Source: Olsenella phocaeensis (GTDB lineage Bacteria; Actinomycetota; Coriobacteriia; Coriobacteriales; Atopobiaceae). From it: DNA of 61,132 nt. This document shows, piece after piece, positions 1 to 8,137 of the stretch (positions are counted from its first letter, which is position 1; each line of letters begins with the position of its first letter). The notes beneath the pieces are model-generated. The model had not been told where the DNA came from and ran no database searches. It worked only from the letters and a program-made list of their open reading frames with translations. The position numbers were made by a program, and so were the translations under genes. The stretch lies in assembly GCF_900120385.1 (NCBI RefSeq), contig NZ_LT635494.1:288877-350008 (forward strand). The letters are read 5' to 3'.

Positions 1-46
1 GTAGGGCCAGGGACCGCGTACCGCCCGCCAAACCCCGGGCATGCGA

Positions 47-78
47 CTGCCCCCGTAGCCTTAGGGCCACGGGGGCAG
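47..78 (-). terminator. Stem-loop downstream of the ZIP permease gene
   Basis: A perfect 10-bp inverted repeat (arms 47-56 and 69-78, core CCCCCGT/ACGGGGG, 12-nt loop) lies just past the stop of the ZIP gene on the minus strand. There is no clear T run, so it may pause or stabilise rather than act as a classical terminator. The rest of the first 142 bases shows nothing recognisable. Confidence 0.5.
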
Positions 79-142
79 CTCTGCGAGGTGACGCCCTTCG
101 GGTCGAGGCGGGACGTCCCTCTCGCCCGACGATGCCCCTTTC

Positions 143-928
143 CTAGCCCAGGGCCACGTCCAGGGTCATCATGACGGTGAAGCCGAGGGCGAACATGAGC
201 ACGCCCACGTTGGAGTGCTCCCCCTCGCTCATCTCGGGGATGAGCTCCTCCACCACGACGTACATCATGGCTCCCGCGGCGAAGCTCAGGAGGTAGGGGA
301 GGAGGGGCACGACCTGGCGCGCGGCCATGATGGTGAGGACGGCGCCGATGGGCTCGACCACGCCCGAGAGGAATCCTCCCAGGAAGGCGCGGCCCTTGCT
401 GGCGCCCTCGGCGCGCAGCGGCAGCGAGATGATGGCGCCCTCGGGGAAGTTCTGGATGGCGATGCCCAGCGAGAGCGCGAGCGCGCCGGCGAGCGTTATG
501 CCGGAGTTGCCGGTGAGCCAGCCCGCGTACACGACGCCGACGGCCATGCCCTCGGGAATGTTGTGGATGGTGACGGCGAGCACCATGAGGGTGGTGCGCT
601 GCAGGCGGGTCCTGATGCCCTCCGGCTCGTCGTCCTTCGCTCCAAGGTGCAGGTGGGGGAGGATGCTGTCGAGCAGCAGCAGGAAGAGGGTCCCCGCCCA
701 GAAGCCCACGAGGGCGGGCATGAAGGCGAAGCTGCCCAGGCTGGCGGAGTCGTCGATGGCGGGGATGATGAGGCTCCAGATGGAGGCCGCCACCATGACG
801 CCGGCGGCGAAGCCGGTGAGCGCCCTCTGCACCTCCCGTCCCATCTGCCTGCGGGCGAAGAAGACCATGGCGGCGCCCAGCGTTGTTCCGGCGAAGGGGA
901 TGGCGAGCCCCTGTGCTACCTCTGGCAT
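143..928 (-). CDS. ZIP family divalent metal permease (GufA-like)
   Basis: Predicted inner-membrane importer of zinc, iron or manganese, 261 residues and almost wholly hydrophobic with about eight membrane segments. Family signatures are visible: HNIPEG at about residues 122-127 and QNFPEG at about 159-164, the paired metal-site helices. The second motif has Gln where ZupT has His, as in the GufA branch. A short His/Asp-rich loop (PHLHLGAKDDE) lies near residue 95. The start at 928 is preferred over an upstream in-frame ATG (958) because AGGAG sits 7 nt before it. It is monocistronic, with a stem-loop on each side. The metal specificity cannot be read from the sequence. Confidence 0.9.
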   Translation of the reverse strand: MPEVAQGLAIPFAGTTLGAAMVFFARRQMGREVQRALTGFAAGVMVAASIWSLIIPAIDDSASLGSFAFMPALVGFWAGTLFLLLLDSILPHLHLGAKDDEPEGIRTRLQRTTLMVLAVTIHNIPEGMAVGVVYAGWLTGNSGITLAGALALSLGIAIQNFPEGAIISLPLRAEGASKGRAFLGGFLSGVVEPIGAVLTIMAARQVVPLLPYLLSFAAGAMMYVVVEELIPEMSEGEHSNVGVLMFALGFTVMMTLDVALG

Positions 929-962
929 GTGAGTGCTCCTGACGGATGGCGCGTGCAAGATG

Positions 963-985
963 AGCGGGGCCCGATGGACCCCGCT
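963..985 (-). terminator. Stem-loop between two minus-strand genes
   Basis: AGCGGGG (963-969) and CCCCGCT (979-985) form a perfect 7-bp stem between the small membrane protein gene and the ZIP gene. It could end the upstream transcript or fold in the ZIP leader. Confidence 0.35.
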
Positions 986-1039
986 ACAGGCTACCCCTCT
1001 GGAGTGGGCGCTATGCCTCGAATTGCGACTAATCTACTG

Positions 1040-1447
1040 CTATTTTGCCTTCTTCTTCCTGCTGCCGATGCGCTCGAGCGCCGCGGTGTCGCGGCCGGTG
1101 GAATAGAGCACGAGCGCTGCCGTCATGACGAGCATGATGAGCAGCAGGTGCAGGGGGAGGCGCGGCGCCTTCTGGGGCGGGACCACCACGACGAAGGAGC
1201 AGAAGAGGCTCACAAGCAGCGAGATGGAGGCCGCATCGCGCACGCGCTGCCCCACGGCGACGCCACCCAGCATCGTGAGGCAGTGGATGCCCAGCACGAT
1301 GGAGCTGGCGGACCCCACCGCAAACGCCCATCGGGCCGCGAGCAGCGGCGTCTGGGTGAGCGAGAGGACAGCCAGGAAGAGACCCATGGCGCCCAGTGCG
1401 ATGGCGGCGATGGCGACGTACTTGATCTTGCTGAGGTTTGCGCTCAT
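1040..1447 (-). CDS. Small four-helix membrane protein of unknown function
   Basis: A 135-residue hydrophobic protein with four apparent membrane helices (about residues 8-30, 38-62, 70-88 and 95-115) and a basic C-terminal tail ending KKKAK. I do not recognise a family. The start at 1447 (MSANLSK) is chosen over the longer reading frame to 1597 because GGAGG lies directly upstream and the extension is basic, proline-rich and unlike a protein start. It stands alone, followed by a stem-loop, so context gives no function. Confidence 0.7.
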   Translation of the reverse strand: MSANLSKIKYVAIAAIALGAMGLFLAVLSLTQTPLLAARWAFAVGSASSIVLGIHCLTMLGGVAVGQRVRDAASISLLVSLFCSFVVVVPPQKAPRLPLHLLLIMLVMTAALVLYSTGRDTAALERIGSRKKKAK

Positions 1448-1553
1448 GTGACCTCCGGGGCGGTCGGGAAATACGGACTCGAGTTGCAAGTGTACTAGCC
1501 GAGGGGAAGGCTGGGGTCCGAGCTGGGGCCCCAAACGGGCAGACGGTAGCAGG

Positions 1554-1591
1554 AGGGGCCGCGCAGCCCATTCCTGTTTTGCGCGGCCCCT
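1554..1591 (-). terminator. Strong 11-bp stem-loop terminator
   Basis: AGGGGCCGCGC (1554-1564) and its exact complement (1581-1591) enclose a 16-nt loop. It lies between the lipoprotein gene (minus, ends 1661) and the next minus-strand gene, and probably ends the lipoprotein transcript. Confidence 0.6.
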
Positions 1592-1660
1592 CGACACGAG
1601 CAGGCCTTTCGCGGAATCGTGCGCAGGCCTCCCTTGGTTTGCGCGCGAGCGCTAGGGGGG

Positions 1661-2287
1661 CTAGTCCCTCTGGGTCTCCTTGTCGTAGGTCGGGAGGTCG
1701 GGGTCCATCGCGGCGGCGACGGCCCCGTCGTGGTTGTTCCTCTCCTCGCCGGTCGTGGCGTCGGTGTAGCTCACGTAGGCCACGCCCTCGTCCATGAGGA
1801 GTCTCACGTCCTTGGCGTTTGCAAGGTCAACGTCCCTGACGAGGAAGTAGCTGTCGGGGCCGACGCCGAGCCTGAGGTCGTAGCCGCTGGCCCCCTGGAC
1901 CGATTCGTAGGCGAGGGTCTTGGTGCCGCCGTCCGCGAGGTCGACCCCGTCGAAGCTGTTCGTCGCGTCGAAGTCCTGGGCGGTGGCGTCCTTGACGGCG
2001 ACGGAGCTGATGTCGAAGCCGAGGGAGTTGGTGAGAGACACGAGCGTGTCTCCCTTGCCCATGTCTGCCGTGACGGTGGCCTGGGCGTCCTTGCCCTCGT
2101 CGCTGGCAGCCGAGCCGTCTTTTCCGTCCGTCGCTTTGGAGTCCTTGGATTCCGTCTGCTGGGCGTCACTTTCGGCGGGCGTCGTAGGCTGCTGCTGGTC
2201 GCAGCCTGCGAGTGTCAGGGGGCTCAGGGCCAACAGTCCCGCCAGGGCGATGCTGGCGGCGTGGGGCGCGAGCACGTTCCTTCTCAT
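1661..2287 (-). CDS. Predicted secreted lipoprotein, unknown function
   Basis: A 208-residue exported protein. It has a basic N-terminus (MRR), a hydrophobic stretch and a lipobox LAGC with the lipidated Cys near residue 29, so it should be anchored to the outer face of the membrane. Residues 30-75 are a charged, Gln/Ser/Asp-rich linker. The remainder looks like one compact beta-rich domain (GDTLVSLTNSLGFDISSV onward) that I cannot assign. It lies just downstream of two secreted wall hydrolase genes on the same strand, consistent with an envelope role, but that is only context. Confidence 0.75.
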   Translation of the reverse strand: MRRNVLAPHAASIALAGLLALSPLTLAGCDQQQPTTPAESDAQQTESKDSKATDGKDGSAASDEGKDAQATVTADMGKGDTLVSLTNSLGFDISSVAVKDATAQDFDATNSFDGVDLADGGTKTLAYESVQGASGYDLRLGVGPDSYFLVRDVDLANAKDVRLLMDEGVAYVSYTDATTGEERNNHDGAVAAAMDPDLPTYDKETQRD

Positions 2288-2324
2288 CCGTGTCCTCCTT
2301 GGGCGTTCGGTTTGGGCTGGTCGA

Positions 2325-3872
2325 TCAGAAGCCGGCCTGCGCGGCCTCGTAAAGGCCCTTGGCGAGGGCGCGTGCGACCTTGTCCCGGTTTGCCATGTAC
2401 TGGCGAATATCGTAGGGGTTGTCGATGAAGCAGATCTCGAGCAAGGTCGCGGGAAGGCCGCCGTCGCGGCCGCTCACCACAGCGTATTTTGCACTCTTCA
2501 TGCCCCTATTGAGCAGGCCCGTGGAGGCGAGCTGCGCGTGCATGATGGACTGGAGTCGGGCGGAACGCGGGTTGGGCACGCTCTCGTGGCGGTAGCTCTC
2601 GTAGCCAGAGGCGCCTGATCCATCGCTGGCGTTGAAGTGGATGGAGACCAGGGAGGTGCAGCCGCGACTCTTGGCGTCTGCCTGTCGGCCTCTGTAGTCG
2701 GGGCGGCTCGTGCCCTCGCTGGTGCTCTCGAAGACGTTCAAGCCATAGACCTCGCGTGCGTACTTGGCCATGCGAGCCGTGAGGTCGGCCGTGAGCTCCG
2801 CCTCCTGGTAGCCGTTGCCAACGGCGCCAGAGTCCCAAGCTCCGCTACTCCAACCGTGCCCGGCATCCAGATAGATGTAGCTCGTCTCCTTGGGATCGAT
2901 GGCGTAGCCGGCCGCCAGTGCGTACCAGCCGATGCCCTCGGCGCGCCAGCCCAGCCTGACCAGGCTGTCGTTCTCTTCCTCGCTGGTCGTGAAGTTGTGA
3001 GCGCCCGCCTTGGCGTTGGGGTTGTACTGGCGCAGCAGCGCGACGGTCTCGCCGGAGTCCGAGTACCAGCCTATGCCCTCGTCGTGCCATCCCAGCCTGA
3101 CAAGGTCGTCGCGCTCTTCGGCGCTGGTGGTGTAGTGGTGGTCGCCCGCGTTGGGGTTGTAGAGGCGATAGACCGGGACGTTTGAGGTCTCTGGCGCGAC
3201 CCAGCCGACGGATTCGAGCCTCCATCCCAGGGAGCGCAGGTTCGCCACCTCCTCCGCGTTGCTGGTGTAGAAGTGCTCGCCCGAGTTGGGGTTGTAGAGG
3301 CGCATCATCTCGATCGACTTGACGGATGCGGTCTTGGCGAGCTTGCGAAGCTGCAGGGGCACCTCGTCGCGCACGACCTGCGCCTTGCTCGCCACGAGCT
3401 CGTCCACGTCCGTGGTCTTGGAGAGCTCCTCGAGCTCGGTCATGGTCGAGCCACTGTCGTCATCAGCGCCATCGCCGGAGGCGGGCGTCTGCTCGGCGGC
3501 TTTGGTGGTGGGCTCCGCTTTGGTCGCCTCCTGCTGGTCGGTCTTCGTCCCGTCGCCTGCGGGCGCGGAGCCTACCTCGGCGTCCGTTGCCTGTGCCTCG
3601 TTCTCGTCGGCAGGGGCGGGCGACTTGGCTTCCTCGGGGAGAGGCGCCTCCTGGGCGGGAAGCGCAAGCTCCTGCGGAGCCGCAGCCTCCTCTGCGACCT
3701 CCGCATCCAGCATGGGCGCGGACGTCTCCGCCTGCTCGGCCGTAGTCTCCCCAGCTACCACGTTCTGTCCCTCCGTGGGCTCGCCCGCCCAGGCGGGCGT
3801 CACGCCCATGCCCAGCACGACCGTGAGTGCCAGGGCGAGGAGGGCCCTTCTTCTCTTCTTGCTCAGTTCCAT
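2325..3872 (-). CDS. Secreted N-acetylmuramoyl-L-alanine amidase with three wall-binding-type repeats
   Basis: Peptidoglycan amidase cleaving the MurNAc-L-Ala bond outside the cell, 515 residues. There is a signal peptide to about residue 29, then an acidic Ala/Glu/Thr-rich linker (about 30-185). Three tandem repeats of about 40 residues follow (about 190-317), starting RLYNPNSGEHFYT, RLYNPNAGDHHYT and RQYNPNAKAGAHNFT. An Amidase_3 domain fills about 333-512. Zinc and catalytic residues are visible: H339 in DAGHG, E358, H412 in IHFNAS and E479 in LLEICF. The repeats are nearly identical to those of the next gene upstream (3921-5000), and the two probably form one transcription unit with a 48-bp gap. 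Confidence 0.9.
   Translation of the reverse strand: MELSKKRRRALLALALTVVLGMGVTPAWAGEPTEGQNVVAGETTAEQAETSAPMLDAEVAEEAAAPQELALPAQEAPLPEEAKSPAPADENEAQATDAEVGSAPAGDGTKTDQQEATKAEPTTKAAEQTPASGDGADDDSGSTMTELEELSKTTDVDELVASKAQVVRDEVPLQLRKLAKTASVKSIEMMRLYNPNSGEHFYTSNAEEVANLRSLGWRLESVGWVAPETSNVPVYRLYNPNAGDHHYTTSAEERDDLVRLGWHDEGIGWYSDSGETVALLRQYNPNAKAGAHNFTTSEEENDSLVRLGWRAEGIGWYALAAGYAIDPKETSYIYLDAGHGWSSGAWDSGAVGNGYQEAELTADLTARMAKYAREVYGLNVFESTSEGTSRPDYRGRQADAKSRGCTSLVSIHFNASDGSGASGYESYRHESVPNPRSARLQSIMHAQLASTGLLNRGMKSAKYAVVSGRDGGLPATLLEICFIDNPYDIRQYMANRDKVARALAKGLYEAAQAGF
2918..3313 (-). repeat. Three tandem YNPN repeat units inside the amidase gene
   Basis: Each unit encodes about 40 residues beginning (R)xYNPN(S/A) and ending GxGW. 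The GC-rich coding copies of the N-terminal halves are almost base-identical to the three units at about 4480-4881 in the neighbouring gene, pointing to recent duplication or gene conversion. Confidence 0.75.
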
Positions 3873-3920
3873 CTAACCATCCGTTTCGTCGTCGGCGCCA
3901 GCAGTCCTGGCGTCAAGCCG

Positions 3921-5000
3921 CTAAGCCTTGTAGTTGGCGAGCTCGTTCATGAGCGAGGCGATCTGTCCGCCGTAGGTTACCCCGTCCTTTACTCCAGGAA
4001 CTGCCCACTTTCCGGTGAGGTCGTTGACTGTTGGCGCGACGCCGCGAGGCTTCACGTATTTGAAGCGTTTGTCTACGCATTCATTTATCAAAGGCGCATT
4101 GGAGGCATAGGCCTTGAGGTGCTGTACCTGGGCTCTGACGCCAGTTCGAACATCACAAAAACGATTGCCCGGTTCGCCATTGCCCGTGGCACCTAACCCC
4201 GCATAGTTGAACTGGTCGGGGCTGACGTCACCGCCATATTGGAGCCAGCCAGTCTCGTGCATGGCTTGACAGAAGACCACTTCGGCACGAATGCCCTCGG
4301 CGTTCGCCTCCTCATAGACGATTTGGGCGAAGGTCTCGATGGTGGCTGCTCCACCCTTTGACTCAACCTCTGAGGGGTAGCTAAAGCCGTTCTTCTTGCC
4401 CATGGCGCGGTAATACGCAGCCATTCCCGCAGGCGTCGTGGTGCTCACCCCCATGATGGCCCCGTCGACGGCGGGCTTCCCCTCGGCCACGGCGTACCAG
4501 GCCACGCCCTCGGCTTTCCAGCCGGCATTGACCAGGTTGTCGTTCTCGGCGCTGCTGGTCGTGAAGTTGTGTGCGCCCGCCTTTGCGTTGGGGTTGTACT
4601 GGCGCAGGACGGCGACGGACTTGTTGTCGCTGGAGTACCAGCCCACTCCCTCGTAGTTCCAGCCCTTCTCGACCAGGACGTCCCTCTCCTCGACGCTTGT
4701 CGTGTAGTGATGGTCGCCCGCGTTGGGGTTGTAGAGGCGATAGACCGGCGTCGAAGACTTCTGGGGCGCCACCCAGCCGGAGCCCTCGTGGCGCCATCCC
4801 AGGCTGACGAGCCCGCTGGCCTCGGAGGTGTCTGCGGTGTAGAAGTGCTCGCCCGAGTTGGGGTTGTAGAGGCGCTGCATGTCGATGGAGGCGCCGGAGT
4901 TCTGCGCGAGGGCGGGGGAGGCCGCTGCCATCCCGATTGCGAGCGCGAGGCAGGCGGATGCCGCTGCAAGCGCGACGCTTGTGCCGGGGGCATGCTTCAT
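3921..5000 (-). CDS. Secreted endo-beta-N-acetylglucosaminidase with three YNPN repeats
   Basis: Predicted autolysin cutting glycan strands, 359 residues. The signal peptide runs to about residue 32 (cut after ALA). Three repeats of the same type as in the downstream amidase occupy about 41-175. A glucosaminidase (FlgJ/LytG-type) domain covers about 215-355 with the catalytic Glu in HETGW (E249) and the family segment NYAGLGATG near 266-272. AAAGGA precedes the ATG. Here the order is repeats first, enzyme last, as in the neighbour. The DNA encoding the enzyme domain (about 3925-4400) is visibly more A+T-rich than the repeat region, suggesting a mosaic origin. Confidence 0.87.
   Translation of the reverse strand: MKHAPGTSVALAAASACLALAIGMAAASPALAQNSGASIDMQRLYNPNSGEHFYTADTSEASGLVSLGWRHEGSGWVAPQKSSTPVYRLYNPNAGDHHYTTSVEERDVLVEKGWNYEGVGWYSSDNKSVAVLRQYNPNAKAGAHNFTTSSAENDNLVNAGWKAEGVAWYAVAEGKPAVDGAIMGVSTTTPAGMAAYYRAMGKKNGFSYPSEVESKGGAATIETFAQIVYEEANAEGIRAEVVFCQAMHETGWLQYGGDVSPDQFNYAGLGATGNGEPGNRFCDVRTGVRAQVQHLKAYASNAPLINECVDKRFKYVKPRGVAPTVNDLTGKWAVPGVKDGVTYGGQIASLMNELANYKA
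4480..4881 (-). repeat. Three tandem YNPN repeat units inside the glucosaminidase gene
   Basis: Counterpart of the array at 2918-3313. Units start RLYNPNSGEHFYT, RLYNPNAGDHHYT and RQYNPNAKAGAHNFT. The repeated family is typical of secreted proteins of Olsenella-like bacteria and is presumed to bind the wall. Confidence 0.75.
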
Positions 5001-5513
5001 GGCGATGTCCTTTCGATAGGCTTAGGCTGAACATTCTAGCAGCGGCATGGTCGAATGCCCTTGACCTGCGCTTTTGTGCGTAAGAGCCACACGTATTTTT
5101 CAGTTGTGTGGATATGCCGATTGTGTACGACTCCGCATGGCACGGGGCGGGGGTCGTGCATCGCATATGTCACGCACAAGCTGCTCGTGGTCTGCGCGCC
5201 AATTCCCAACGACCTGGTGTTATGCGTCTTTCCCGCGCAAGCCACATGCCATTTGCGCGAGAGGCTGCCGCAACGGGCCGTGCGGACGCGCACCAACGCG
5301 CGACCCGAACTAGCCTCCCACGTCGCGGCGCGTCCGTCCTGGCAGGCCCCTAGCTGGTCTTTGAATTGCTGTTTTCACCAACATATTGTGCGTGGCACAA
5401 AATCAGCAACGAGATGTTGCATGCGCTCGCATGTCCTGGGGCCAAGATATGCTATTGTCACTGGGTCAATTAATCGCGCACGCCCCATTTGCGCCGCAAC
5501 AACGGGAGCAACG
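5001..5513. other. Divergent intergenic region upstream of nrdA
   Basis: 513 bases between the divergent glucosaminidase and nrdA genes, more A+T-rich than the surroundings. On the minus strand TAGAAT (plus-strand 5033-5038) is a possible -10 for the hydrolase gene. CGCGCAA (5234-5240) and TTGCGCG (5253-5259) form a 7-bp inverted repeat. The NrdR-box pair lies at 5376-5422. I see no convincing gene in it; the reading frame that continues upstream of nrdA has no coding character. Confidence 0.6.
5376..5422 (+). promoter_or_regulatory. Tandem NrdR boxes upstream of nrdA
   Basis: Box 1, CACCAACATATTGTGC (5376-5391), matches 11 of 16 positions of the NrdR consensus ACACWATATATWGTGT. Box 2, CAACGAGATGTTGCAT (5407-5422), matches 9 and contains the 15-bp palindrome GCAACGAGATGTTGC. 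The boxes start exactly 31 bp apart, the three-helical-turn spacing typical of NrdR targets. nrdR itself is at 45313-45765. A weak -10 (TATGCT, 5448-5453) follows. Confidence 0.75.
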
Positions 5514-8033
5514 ATGCAGATAGTCAAGAGAAACGGCTCGACGGAGGAATACGACCCCTCCAAGGTCGGCCGCGCCATCCAGAAGGCCTTCGCCGCCACG
5601 TCGGCCCAGCTCGCCGGGGGCGAGCTCGAGGCCCTCGTCACCGCGGTCGAGGCCCGCATGGCCGAGGAGGGCGCCACCACGGTCGAGCAGGTCCAGGACC
5701 TCGTCGAGGAGGCGCTCATGCGCGAGGGGCACTTCGCGCAGGCCAAGGCCTACATCCTGTACCGCTCCCGCCGCAGCGAGCTTCGCCAGCAGCGCCGGGA
5801 GATCGTGCGGCTCGTGGCTGACGAGGGCCTCTCGCCCGTGATCGCCCGCATCCAGCACGACTTCCTGGACGAGGAGTACGCCACGGCGTCGCTCCTCGGC
5901 CGCTTCCGCGGCTTTCTCACCGACGAGCTCGATGCCGACGGCCGCCTTGACGCCCTGGTGCGTGCCGCGGTGGAGCTCACCAGCAAGGACGCCCCCAAGT
6001 GGAGCTACGTCGCCGCACGCATCCTCGCCTACGGACACCACCGCAGGGTCGCGGCCCTCATGGCGGGTCGCTCCGTGGGCTCCTTCTATGACAAGCTGCG
6101 CCTTCTCACCGACCTCGGGCTCTATGGCGAATACATCCTCGAGGGCTATACCAGGGCAGAGATAGACGAGGCCCAGGCGCTCATCGACGACTCCCGTGAC
6201 GACCTCTTTGACTACGCGGGTATGGACCTGGTCCTGCGCCGCTACGTCATCCGCTCCTTCGAGGGGGAGGCGCTGGAGACCCCGCAGGAGATGTTCCTGG
6301 GCATCGCCCTGCACCTGGCCCTGCGCGAGGACCCCGGCGTCCGGCTTGGGTGGGTCGCCCGCTTCTATGACATGCTGAGCCAGCTCAAGGTGACCATGGC
6401 CACGCCCACGCTCTCCAACGCGCGCAGGCCCCAGCACCAGCTCTCGAGCTGCTTCATCGACACGGTGCCGGACTCCCTCGAGGGCATCTACCGCTCGGTC
6501 GACAACTTCGCGCAGGTCTCGAAGTACGGTGGCGGCATGGGCATGTATCTGGGCAAGGTGCGCGCGGCGGGTGGGTCGATCCGCGGCTACAAGGGCGCCG
6601 CGGGCGGCGTCGTACGCTGGATCCGCGTGATCAACGACACCGCCGTGGCGGTGGACCAGCTGGGCGTGCGCTCGGGCGCCGTCGCGGTCTACCTTGATGC
6701 CTGGCACCGCGATCTGCCGGAGTTCCTGCAGCTGCGCACCAACAACGGCGACGAACGCATGAAGGCCCACGACGTCTTCCCCGCGGTCTGTTACCCCGAC
6801 CTCTTCTGGAGGATGGCCAAGGAGGACATGTCGCAGGAGTGGCACCTCATGGACCCGCATGACGTCCTGACCGTCAAGGGCTATGCCATCGAGGACTACT
6901 TCGGCGACGAGTGGGAGAGGCGCTACCTCGACTGCGTGGCGGACCCCCGCATCCCCAAGCGCAGCATGCCCATCCGCGAGGTCGTGCGCCTGATCCTGCG
7001 CTCCGCGGTGGAGACGGGCACGCCCTTCGCCTTCATGCGCGACACGGTGAACCGGGCCAACCCCAACCCGCACGCGGGCATGATCTACTGCTCCAACCTC
7101 TGCTGCGAGATCGCCCAGAACACCTCCGCCATGAAGTCCGTCTCGCGCGAGGTCGTCACCTCGGACGGAGACACCGTGGTGGTGAGCACCACGCGTCCGG
7201 GGGACTTCGTGGTCTGCAACCTCGCGTCCCTCTCGCTCGGCCGCATCGACGTGGAGGACGACGCCGAGCTCGGGCAGACCGTGCGCTCCGTGGTGCGCGC
7301 GCTCGACAACGTGATCGACCTCAACTTCTACGCGCTGCCCTATGCGAGGATCACCAACCACCGCTACCGCTCCATCGGCTTGGGCGTGAGCGGATACCAC
7401 CACATGCTGGCCAAGTGCCACATCAAGTGGGAGAGCGAGGAGCACCTGGAGTTCGTGGACGACGTCTTCGAGCGCATCAACCGCCACGCCATCGAGGCCT
7501 CGAGCGACCTCGCGGCGGAGAAGGGCGCCTACGAGCTCTTCGAGGGCTCCGACTGGCAGACCGGCGCCTACTTCGACAAGCGCGGCTACGTCGGAGGCGA
7601 GTGGGACGTGCTGCGCGCCCGCGTGGCCGGGCAGGGCATGCGCAACGCCTACCTCCTGGCCGTCGCCCCCACCAGCTCGACCTCGATCCTCTCGGGAACC
7701 ACGGCGGGCCTGGACCCCATCATGAGGCGCTTCTTCCTCGAGGAGAAGAAGGGCATGATGCTGCCGCGCATCGCCCCCGAGCTCAGCGTGGGCACCTACT
7801 GGTACTACAAGCCCGCCCACCTCATCGACCAGAGCTGGTCGGTGCGCGCGGCGGGCGTGAGGCAGCGCCACATCGACCAGGCGCAGTCCATGAACCTCTA
7901 CATCACCAACGAGTTCACCATGAGGCAGGTGCTCGCCCTCTACGTCGAGGCCTGGGAGCGCGGCGTCAAGACCGTCTACTACGTGCGCTCCAAGTCCCTC
8001 GAGGTGGAGGAGTGCGAGAGCTGCTCGTCGTAG
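5514..8033 (+). CDS. nrdA: Class Ia ribonucleoside-diphosphate reductase, large subunit
   Basis: Reduces ribonucleoside diphosphates to deoxyribonucleotides with NrdB, 839 residues. An ATP-cone allosteric domain spans about 1-95. The catalytic barrel carries SSCF (the C225 equivalent), NLCCEI (radical Cys and Glu) and VCNLAS (the C462 equivalent). The substrate-loop PTSSTS and the radical-transfer pair YY near the C-terminus (KTVYYVR) are present. The protein ends ECESCSS, the CxxC shuttle that passes electrons from thioredoxin. The start at 5514 is set by GGGAGC upstream and by homology of IVKRNG to ATP cones; a longer open frame back to 5055 is non-coding. Probably repressed by NrdR. Confidence 0.96.
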   Translation: MQIVKRNGSTEEYDPSKVGRAIQKAFAATSAQLAGGELEALVTAVEARMAEEGATTVEQVQDLVEEALMREGHFAQAKAYILYRSRRSELRQQRREIVRLVADEGLSPVIARIQHDFLDEEYATASLLGRFRGFLTDELDADGRLDALVRAAVELTSKDAPKWSYVAARILAYGHHRRVAALMAGRSVGSFYDKLRLLTDLGLYGEYILEGYTRAEIDEAQALIDDSRDDLFDYAGMDLVLRRYVIRSFEGEALETPQEMFLGIALHLALREDPGVRLGWVARFYDMLSQLKVTMATPTLSNARRPQHQLSSCFIDTVPDSLEGIYRSVDNFAQVSKYGGGMGMYLGKVRAAGGSIRGYKGAAGGVVRWIRVINDTAVAVDQLGVRSGAVAVYLDAWHRDLPEFLQLRTNNGDERMKAHDVFPAVCYPDLFWRMAKEDMSQEWHLMDPHDVLTVKGYAIEDYFGDEWERRYLDCVADPRIPKRSMPIREVVRLILRSAVETGTPFAFMRDTVNRANPNPHAGMIYCSNLCCEIAQNTSAMKSVSREVVTSDGDTVVVSTTRPGDFVVCNLASLSLGRIDVEDDAELGQTVRSVVRALDNVIDLNFYALPYARITNHRYRSIGLGVSGYHHMLAKCHIKWESEEHLEFVDDVFERINRHAIEASSDLAAEKGAYELFEGSDWQTGAYFDKRGYVGGEWDVLRARVAGQGMRNAYLLAVAPTSSTSILSGTTAGLDPIMRRFFLEEKKGMMLPRIAPELSVGTYWYYKPAHLIDQSWSVRAAGVRQRHIDQAQSMNLYITNEFTMRQVLALYVEAWERGVKTVYYVRSKSLEVEECESCSS

Positions 8034-8036
8034 TGG

Positions 8037-8074
8037 GCGCGCCCCGTCAGACTCACGGGTTGCCCGGGGCGTAT
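8037..8074 (+). terminator. Stem-loop between nrdA and nrdB
   Basis: CGCCCCG and CGGGGCG form a 7-bp stem in the 104-bp gap, followed by TATATTCTTG, which could be a -10 for a separate nrdB promoter. It may attenuate or stabilise the transcript between the two subunit genes. Confidence 0.35.
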
Positions 8075-8137
8075 ATTCTTGCCGTGCCGCTTCGCTACGC
8101 CAGCATCGCTTCGTCACGCCAAACAGAAAGGCAGGCC

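Noticed and set aside
5055-5513. N-terminal extension of nrdA or a small gene in the upstream region
   Set aside because: Codon composition is atypical, the frame crosses the NrdR boxes, and the ATP cone begins naturally at 5514.
5466-8117. A very long open frame (883 codons) on the minus strand opposite nrdA
   Set aside because: It is the mirror image of a clear nrdA gene in GC-rich DNA. Its translation is His/Val/Gly-biased without any domain, the usual shadow-frame signature.
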